Of a stretch of DNA of 12,725 nucleotides, positions 7,620 through 12,725 are shown piece after piece. The stretch's first letter is position 1. Each line of letters begins with the position of its first letter. The DNA comes from Holosporaceae bacterium (lineage in GTDB: Bacteria > Pseudomonadota > Alphaproteobacteria > UBA3830), in contig JAITDB010000064.1 in the NCBI GenBank assembly GCA_031282785.1, positions 1 to 12,725 of the forward strand, in the 5' to 3' direction. The position numbers were made by a program, and so were the translations under genes. The notes beneath the pieces are model-generated. The model worked only from the letters and a program-made list of their open reading frames with translations. It was not told where the DNA came from and ran no database searches.

Positions 7620-8566
7620 CGTCGCCCAACGTGCCCAACATGACGTTGGATCCGTTTACGGGAGTTATGCCGCCCAACGTCACGTTGGTAGTGACGATAT
7701 TGGGGTGTGGGTCTTCAGTTGGCGTTCCGGCATTGAAATACGGCTGGGGCGATTGCGATGAAAGCAACGAGAAAAACATAAGAACACGGTCTTCTATAAT
7801 CCTAGAGACTGCTACTACGTCTGTGTTAGTCGATATGTCGCCGGACCTACGGCAGCAGCTGCTGCGGCACAGATCGTTCAAGGTAGACGGCGTCATATTC
7901 ACACATGAGCATTACGATCACACCAGCGGCATTAACGAGCTGCGTCCTGTTTTTTTCGGTTCGGGCAGAACTCTGAAAATATATTCTAATGCCGAATGCA
8001 TAGAGTCCATAAAAAGCATGTTTTTTTATTTGTTCGAAGATGGAGTACAGGAGCACAATATTCATGATCCGAGCAATCGAGTCGACGAAATTGATTACGC
8101 AAAGGAATTCTCTGGCAATGCTCTCTATGGGAGTGGAGATTTGACCGGAAATGATAGAAGTGCTAATCTCTACATGCCATATATATCAGCAAATATTATC
8201 GCCGATCGTTTTCAGATTGGAGACATTTCTGGTATTTGTTTTGAGCAGAATCATGGTCATTCGAAATCGATGGGTATTCGCGTTGGAAATTTTGCTTATA
8301 CCACTGACGTTGTCGCGTTTCCGGAAGAGTCCTTTGCGAAATTGTACGGGCTAGACGTCTGGGTTGTGGATTGCCTGTCGCCTGAAGTAGTATCGAACCA
8401 CGCTAACATTGATTCCGTTCTTCAGTGGGTGGAAATTCTAAAACCAAAAATGACGTACCTGACCCACATGAGCATACGCATGGATTATGACCGTCTGCTG
8501 CAGATACTGCCGCCCAATGTTCGTCCGGCCTACGATCAAATGCAATTCGAAGTAAATAACCAATGA
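7616..8566 (+). CDS. Metallo-beta-lactamase-fold phosphodiesterase (PhnP/RNase Z-like group)
   Basis: A 316-residue MBL-fold metal-dependent hydrolase. The core starts at VVTILGCGSSVGVP (25-38). Metal-site motifs are THEHYDH (HxHxDH, His97/His99/Asp101/His102), the NHGH segment (His213 or His215), TTDVV with Asp231, and LTHMS with His284, followed by the group-typical MDYDRLLQILPPNVRPAYD. Related proteins include phosphoribosyl cyclic-phosphate phosphodiesterase PhnP and uncharacterised alphaproteobacterial homologues; no other phn gene is visible, so the substrate is unknown. Homologues normally begin at the VTILGCG strand, so about 24 residues at the N-terminus are extra and are encoded by a palindrome-rich stretch. 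ATG 7616 overlaps the tyrS stop (ATGA) and has TAAGGT 7 nt upstream. ATG 7640 and 7667 are alternative starts. It overlaps addB by 4 bp. Confidence 0.9.
   Translation: MTSPNVPNMTLDPFTGVMPPNVTLVVTILGCGSSVGVPALKYGWGDCDESNEKNIRTRSSIILETATTSVLVDMSPDLRQQLLRHRSFKVDGVIFTHEHYDHTSGINELRPVFFGSGRTLKIYSNAECIESIKSMFFYLFEDGVQEHNIHDPSNRVDEIDYAKEFSGNALYGSGDLTGNDRSANLYMPYISANIIADRFQIGDISGICFEQNHGHSKSMGIRVGNFAYTTDVVAFPEESFAKLYGLDVWVVDCLSPEVVSNHANIDSVLQWVEILKPKMTYLTHMSIRMDYDRLLQILPPNVRPAYDQMQFEVNNQ
7623..7696. repeat. Cluster of ACGT-centred palindromes at the start of the MBL gene
   Basis: CCAACGTCACGTTGG (7674-7688) is a perfect 7-1-7 palindrome. A near copy, CCAACATGACGTTGG, lies at 7635-7649, 39 bp earlier. 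CGCCCAACGT occurs at 7623-7632 and again at 7671-7680. CGTCAC (7678-7683) also pairs with GTGACG (7691-7696). The cluster lies inside the non-conserved N-terminal extension of the MBL protein. Confidence 0.7.
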
Positions 8567-11148
8567 GCATAGTATACAACGTTCCTCTTACGAAACGATT
8601 TTTACCAGAAGTGGCGGATTTTTTTCGGCAAAAAAAAGTAGGTCCCGCAAAAATTTTTCTCCCCGATAGACGCAGCTGCCAAATGCTGAAACAGCATCTG
8701 ATAACAGGAAATATCGACACCATGATGCTGCCATTAATATCTGCGATTTCCGACGAGTTCTTCTTTGACGAGCATCGAATCACGGCACTGCTCATGCAGC
8801 GCATGACCCGGTATCTGAAGCGCGAAAATATTTCCGTCGACGTCATATTCGAGCTTTCCAAAGGGCTGAGCTCGCTTCTAAAGGATCTTGTCTTGGCCGA
8901 TGTCGCTCATGAGCGTCTGGCTCACATGGTGCCGGAACAATTGCAAGACTACTGGCATCATACTCTGGAAATGCTGCAGGAATGCATGCGATCCGAAGAA
9001 CTGCAGGACATTATGCGCTTCGCAAAAATAAAATTTGCAACGTTTTTGGAGTCAATTCCGGATCAGCAAGCGATAGCAGTGGGCATCGAAAATACAAACT
9101 ACTATCAGCAATCGTTTCTGCAACGAGTACTTGAATCCGAAAACGGCATACTCTTCATAACCGGAAACGAAAACGAAAATTTCAGAAATTATCAAATGAA
9201 CAGAGAATTATTCGAACGCTATGCTCCCAATGCCGTTCTGAATCTGGAAATTGCTTCGGAAACGGCCCCAGAAACTGCGACAGAAATCGCGCCAGCGTTT
9301 GCGGAATTTCCTTCGTCTGCAGAGGAGGCGCTGGGCGTATCTCTCGCTGTAAGACGAGCTCTCCATGCAAAGCAGAGTGTACTTATTGTTTCCAGAGATC
9401 CACGTCTGTCCGAAAAAATAAAAATGGAATTGGGAAGATGGAATATTGTGCCGTCGTACAACGTGCAATTTTCAAAAACCCGCTGCGGCATGCTCGTTTC
9501 CCTGGTGGCCGACATGATCGACAGAGAATTCGATTTGCCAAGCGTGCTTAATGTCCTTAAGTTTACGGGAAAATACGGTGATTTTTCGCTGTCATTGGAA
9601 TTATTTTGCCGAAACAAATCGTATCTGCCAAAAAAATTTTTCGACGTCATTGCGATTTACAATAAAAAATATCCGTCGGACATCATCGACGCACTAAAAA
9701 ATCTAGCTTTCGGAAAATCAGAGACCACTGGAGACATACATGGAAAAGAGCCACAGGGTAACGACCTCGGAAAAACTTTTCGCGACTGGTTCGACTACAC
9801 TAACAACTTCGTCAAGCTTCTGGATCAGGAAGCTTCTCAGCAATTGGAGCACTTGGCAGAGCCGTTCTGCAAATACTCGGATCTGCTGGGCAAAATGAAC
9901 GTCTCGGAATTCGTGATTTTTTTGAAGAATCAGCTGCTCACAATCAAGGTACCACCGCCGCAGAAGTGTACAGACGACGTTGTCATACTCGAGGCCACGG
10001 AAGTACAGCTGCTTGACGCAGACGTCGTCATTATTGCCGGCGCCAACGAAGATAATCTGCGGGTCTCCGAAAAAAATGATTTCTGGATGAGCAAATCCAT
10101 GCTAAATACTCTTGGCATTCCGACGGCAGCGACCAAGAACGCGTCTCTGCAACGTATTTTCGAACGATTGGTGCACAAGCCCAACACGCTTATTACGAGA
10201 TCCCGAATCGTAGACGGCGTGCAACAGCAGCGATATACCTATCTGGATAAAATAGCTGACCAATTGAGGCCAGAACGAGATCTGGAAAATTTTGTCGCGG
10301 GGCTTCTCTATTCCCTAAAAAAAGAATCCATTAAATTTAGAGCGCCGACACCGGACCTAAAACATCGTCCCAACAGTTTTTTTGTCTCAGATCTGGCACA
10401 GCTGAGAAATAATGCCTACGTTTTCTATGCCAAAAAAATATTAAACCTAAAAGAGTTGAATGCGCGAAATAATCCCCGCAAATTAAGGGGAAATTATGTT
10501 CATAAAGTTTTGGATACGATAGTCAAAACCGCTCAAAATAAGAACGACCTCCAGGAAGCCATCACAATCGCCCAAGACGTCATGGAAAATATGTATCTGG
10601 ACGAATCTGATTTCGGCCCGTGGTTTTTTCGTCTGAAAAACATCCTCGCCTATGCCTGCGAAAATCTAGACTCCGACAGTGTGGTAATGTCGGAGATAAA
10701 CGGCAGCTGCATTGTCTCCATAACACCGGATTACTCCTGCAAAATACACTGCCGAGCCGATAGAATCGACCAACACCCGGATAAATCCATAAGCATAATC
10801 GACTACAAAATGTCGTTGCCTACCAAGAAGAAAATCGAGGATGGCTACAAGCCGCAACTTTGTCTCGAGGCCATTATCGCACAAAAAGACGGATTTTCCC
10901 TGGAAACAACCAAAATAAAAGAAATGTATTTCCTCTGCGTCGATGGCTCCAACAAAACCGGACAAAAATGCATTGTGGGAAAGTCACCCGAGGCCACCGA
11001 AAGACTCGTGCTGGCCACTTTGACCGGATTCGTAGACCTAATCAAGCAATATAATGTGATAGGAATCCCCTACGACCTAGATGTCAATGACGAATATGCC
11101 ACAGCCTACCTGCATTTGGCTCGAGCCAAGGAATGGAGTGATATCTAG
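8563..11148 (+). CDS. addB: Double-strand break repair protein AddB
   Basis: AddB is the partner of the AddA helicase-nuclease in the AddAB complex, which resects double-strand breaks and loads RecA in the cytoplasm. The product is 861 residues, shorter than the roughly 1000 usual for alphaproteobacterial AddB. Visible features: an N-terminal IFLPDRR (31-37) in place of a working Walker A, as usual for this type; a helicase-like segment LGVSLAVRRAL to GRWNI (257-295); the LEATEVQLLDADVVIIAGANEDN segment (around 477-498); and a C-terminal RecB-family PD-(D/E)XK nuclease with GNYVH (His647), ADRID (Asp733), IIDYK (Asp747, Lys749) and QLCLEA (765-770). The nuclease residues are intact. Residues 231-256 form an Ala/Glu/Thr/Pro-rich linker. 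The start overlaps the MBL stop (ATGA) and lacks a clear ribosome-binding site, so translation is probably coupled. addA, usually next, is absent here. Confidence 0.92.
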   Translation: MSIVYNVPLTKRFLPEVADFFRQKKVGPAKIFLPDRRSCQMLKQHLITGNIDTMMLPLISAISDEFFFDEHRITALLMQRMTRYLKRENISVDVIFELSKGLSSLLKDLVLADVAHERLAHMVPEQLQDYWHHTLEMLQECMRSEELQDIMRFAKIKFATFLESIPDQQAIAVGIENTNYYQQSFLQRVLESENGILFITGNENENFRNYQMNRELFERYAPNAVLNLEIASETAPETATEIAPAFAEFPSSAEEALGVSLAVRRALHAKQSVLIVSRDPRLSEKIKMELGRWNIVPSYNVQFSKTRCGMLVSLVADMIDREFDLPSVLNVLKFTGKYGDFSLSLELFCRNKSYLPKKFFDVIAIYNKKYPSDIIDALKNLAFGKSETTGDIHGKEPQGNDLGKTFRDWFDYTNNFVKLLDQEASQQLEHLAEPFCKYSDLLGKMNVSEFVIFLKNQLLTIKVPPPQKCTDDVVILEATEVQLLDADVVIIAGANEDNLRVSEKNDFWMSKSMLNTLGIPTAATKNASLQRIFERLVHKPNTLITRSRIVDGVQQQRYTYLDKIADQLRPERDLENFVAGLLYSLKKESIKFRAPTPDLKHRPNSFFVSDLAQLRNNAYVFYAKKILNLKELNARNNPRKLRGNYVHKVLDTIVKTAQNKNDLQEAITIAQDVMENMYLDESDFGPWFFRLKNILAYACENLDSDSVVMSEINGSCIVSITPDYSCKIHCRADRIDQHPDKSISIIDYKMSLPTKKKIEDGYKPQLCLEAIIAQKDGFSLETTKIKEMYFLCVDGSNKTGQKCIVGKSPEATERLVLATLTGFVDLIKQYNVIGIPYDLDVNDEYATAYLHLARAKEWSDI

Positions 11149-12314
11149 GAAAGTGCCTCAAACGTCATGGCCACGCCTTCACCTCCTCCAACACAGAGCG
11201 TTGCCAGTCCCTTCTGGGCTCCGCGTACTCTCATGGCATTTAGCAGCGTAACGATAATTCTAGCACCACTGACCCCCAACGGATGCCCCAGTGCACAGGC
11301 TCCACCAAAGATGTTCACCTTCGACGGATCCAGCGATAATTCCTTCATAACCGCCATGGCTACTACTGCAAATGCTTCGTTAATTTCGAATAAATCCACA
11401 TCCTCCACAGACCATCCGGATTTTTTCAGGACTTTTTTTACAGCTCCAATCGGCGCCGTAGTAAATAATTTCGGAGACTGGGAAAACGCGCTGCCCGCCA
11501 CAATTCTCGCAACAGGAGTCAGTCCGCGCTCTCTAGCTTGAGATTCCCGCATAAGCAAAAGCGCCGCAGCTCCGTCGGAAATCGAACTGGCAGACGCTGC
11601 CGTAATCGTTCCGTTTTCCCGAAATGCCGGCTTTAGGTTCTTCATTTTTTCCAAATCCACAGAAAACGGAATTTCGTCGGCATCCACGAGGATCTCCGAT
11701 TTTTTTTCTTTTACAGTTATTGGCACGATTTCGTTTTTAAAAACGTCGTCGCCAATGGCTTTTCTAGCTTTCAAAAAAGAATTTTTCGAATATTCGTCCT
11801 GTTCTTCGCGATTGAAAGCGTATTCGGCCGCTGTATCTTCGGCATAGACACCCATTACACACTTTTCGTAGGCGTCCAGGAGACCGTCCTTCACCATATG
11901 ATCCACGAGAGTCGCATCTCCGAATCTGTAGCCGAATCGCGCCTTTTCCAGCAGATAGGGAGAGTTGGTCATGCTTTCCATTCCACCGGCTATCAGAACA
12001 TCTGCGTCGCCGCTTATTAGGGACGATGCCGCCAGCATAGTAGCCGCCATGGATGATCCGCATACTTTGTTGATATTGAGGCAGTTCACTCCGTAATCCA
12101 ATCCGGCTCCAATGGCCGATTGACGCGCCGCTGACTGTCCAAGTCCTGCCGATAATACGCAGCCCATATATACGCCATCTACCTCTCCAGCAACAGATTC
12201 CACTACCTTTTTTAGCACAATACTGCCCAAATCTGTCGCAGATAGTGACTTCAGCTTTCCATTAAATGCACCAAGCGGAGTCCTTGCCGCCGCAACCACA
12301 ACAACCGAATCCAT
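11145..12314 (-). CDS. Acetyl-CoA acetyltransferase (thiolase)
   Basis: A biosynthetic-type thiolase of 389 residues, normal length, that condenses two acetyl-CoA to acetoacetyl-CoA (or runs the reverse reaction). The catalytic set is complete: nucleophile Cys85 in NKVCGSSM, NEAF (312-315), His344 in ALGHPLG and Cys374 in CVGGGEG. Supporting motifs are AGGMESMTNSPY (109-120) and SDGAAALLLM. The substrate range (acetoacetyl-CoA versus longer chains) cannot be fixed from sequence; the length and the GGMESMTN segment favour the AtoB/PhaA group. The ATG at 12314 follows a weak GGTGAGAGA ribosome-binding region. It is alone on its strand here and converges on addB, with both stop codons sharing CTAG at 11145-11148. 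No phaB or mevalonate gene is visible beside it. Confidence 0.95.
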   Translation of the reverse strand: MDSVVVVAAARTPLGAFNGKLKSLSATDLGSIVLKKVVESVAGEVDGVYMGCVLSAGLGQSAARQSAIGAGLDYGVNCLNINKVCGSSMAATMLAASSLISGDADVLIAGGMESMTNSPYLLEKARFGYRFGDATLVDHMVKDGLLDAYEKCVMGVYAEDTAAEYAFNREEQDEYSKNSFLKARKAIGDDVFKNEIVPITVKEKKSEILVDADEIPFSVDLEKMKNLKPAFRENGTITAASASSISDGAAALLLMRESQARERGLTPVARIVAGSAFSQSPKLFTTAPIGAVKKVLKKSGWSVEDVDLFEINEAFAVVAMAVMKELSLDPSKVNIFGGACALGHPLGVSGARIIVTLLNAMRVRGAQKGLATLCVGGGEGVAMTFEALS

Positions 12315-12542
12315 TCTCTCACCACCATAACTAATAAAAGACTACAACCTTATGAAAAACAACTGTCCCTGAGCTCTTTCCCTCAGGAAATAACTCTTTA
12401 TGCAGCAATCTCTTTAATAGAATATCAATAAAATATTAACCAAGTAAATCGCGCTTTTTATTTATTTTTTGCTGAATAAAAGATTTTTATGAAAAAAAAC
12501 ATCAATGATTGAAAATTTACTGCGAAAAATTCCTCCCACTAG
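12315..12542. other. AT-rich intergenic region between the thiolase gene and the transposase remnant
   Basis: No convincing gene is seen on either strand; the only plus-strand ATG frame near the end (12491) closes after seven codons. The region should hold the thiolase promoter, but no box pair stands out: TTGTTT-N17-TTTTAT on the minus strand lies almost on the start codon. The left boundary of the inserted transposase sequence probably falls near its right end. Confidence 0.5.
12368..12387. repeat. Inverted repeat CCTGAG-N8-CTCAGG upstream of the thiolase gene
   Basis: A perfect 6-bp stem with an 8-nt loop lies 54 bp upstream of the thiolase start. A competing 5-bp stem (TTTCC 12377-12381 with GGAAA 12386-12390) shares the same bases. 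There is no adjacent T-run on either strand, so it is not a typical terminator. It could be an operator or a leader hairpin. Confidence 0.35.
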
Positions 12543-12725
12543 TTCGCCCATTCACCTGTGAAGGGGCGTTTTCTGGCGGCTGATAAAACGTATATGCAGA
12601 ATAGACACGTACTTGAGGGCTGGCTTTTTGTGAATTTTATTGCAATGCTGGCATACTATAAACTGTTTGATAAATTGAGATCTGCAGAATTGCTGGCTAA
12701 AATATCTCCCAAGGATGTAATCGAG
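12543..12725 (+). pseudogene. Transposase C-terminal region (IS4/IS1634-like DDE type), 5'-truncated
   Basis: An open plus-strand frame follows a TAG at 12540-12542 and runs off the right edge. It encodes 61 residues including ADKTYMQNRHVLEGWLF, then VNFIAMLAYYKLFDKLR and ISPKDVIE. This is the pattern of the C-terminal part of IS1634-type DDE transposases: an L-x-ADKTYM-like segment, a GW(L/M)F(V/I)NFI helix, YYKL, and a closing SPKD segment. There is no ATG before the conserved part, and the upstream sequence lacks the DDE catalytic core in any frame I could follow. It is therefore a remnant whose 5' two-thirds or more is missing, or one whose start was cut away by rearrangement. The first residues (FAHSPVKGRF) may be junction sequence. 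The rest lies outside the window. Confidence 0.72.
12545..12568. repeat. Imperfect GC-rich palindrome at the transposase remnant boundary
   Basis: CGCCCATTCAC (12545-12555) pairs with GTGAAGGGGCG (12558-12568) with one mismatch and a 2-nt centre. It is markedly GC-rich against its AT-rich surroundings and is followed by TTTT. It may be an insertion-sequence end, a terminator-like hairpin or a small dispersed repeat. Confidence 0.45.

Noticed and set aside
11149..11541. Plus-strand open frame across the thiolase C-terminal region (from 11167)
   Set aside because: Antisense to the conserved NEAF, GHPLG and CVGGGEG motifs of the thiolase; no independent support.
12368..12390. Rho-independent terminator upstream of the thiolase gene
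   Set aside because: The stem is only 6 bp, no T-run follows directly on either strand, and no gene ends just before it.

Overview
The window looks like chromosomal DNA of an alphaproteobacterium, most likely a host-associated or reduced lineage of the Holosporales/Rickettsiales kind. This is inferred from three things: a TyrS with the KMGKT form of the signature, an AddB of the alphaproteobacterial type (LPxRR at the N-terminus, nuclease at the C-terminus), and moderately AT-rich, tightly packed genes. Alongside the compactness there are signs of decay: a frameshifted lepA and a transposase remnant. No phage, CRISPR, tRNA or rRNA genes were seen.

Left block (1-5439, minus strand), read from right to left: pheS, pheT, lepA, then the first 33 codons of a probable tsaE that runs off the left edge. 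All four serve translation: charging of tRNA-Phe, ribosomal elongation factor 4, and t6A tRNA modification. pheT and lepA overlap by ATGA and the other gaps are about 21 bp, so this reads as one operon. lepA carries a single-base frame disruption after codon 62 and has lost its usual stop, giving a roughly 24-residue non-conserved tail.

Centre (5440-5676): a 237-bp divergent intergenic region with two perfect dyads and a weak candidate promoter for the rightward operon.

Right block (5677-11148, plus strand): a small alpha/beta hydrolase, tyrS, a metallo-beta-lactamase-fold phosphodiesterase of the PhnP-like group, and addB. tyrS/MBL and MBL/addB each overlap by ATGA. addB is not followed by its usual partner addA. 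Instead it converges on a thiolase gene (11145-12314, minus strand), and the two share the tetranucleotide CTAG as overlapping stop codons.

Right edge (12315-12725): an AT-rich intergenic stretch, then a 5'-truncated IS4/IS1634-like transposase C-terminal region entering the next window. I see no clear new multi-gene system here. The items most worth a second look are the lepA lesion, the cluster of ACGT-centred palindromes at the tyrS/MBL junction, the orphan addB, and the sharp left boundary of the transposase remnant.
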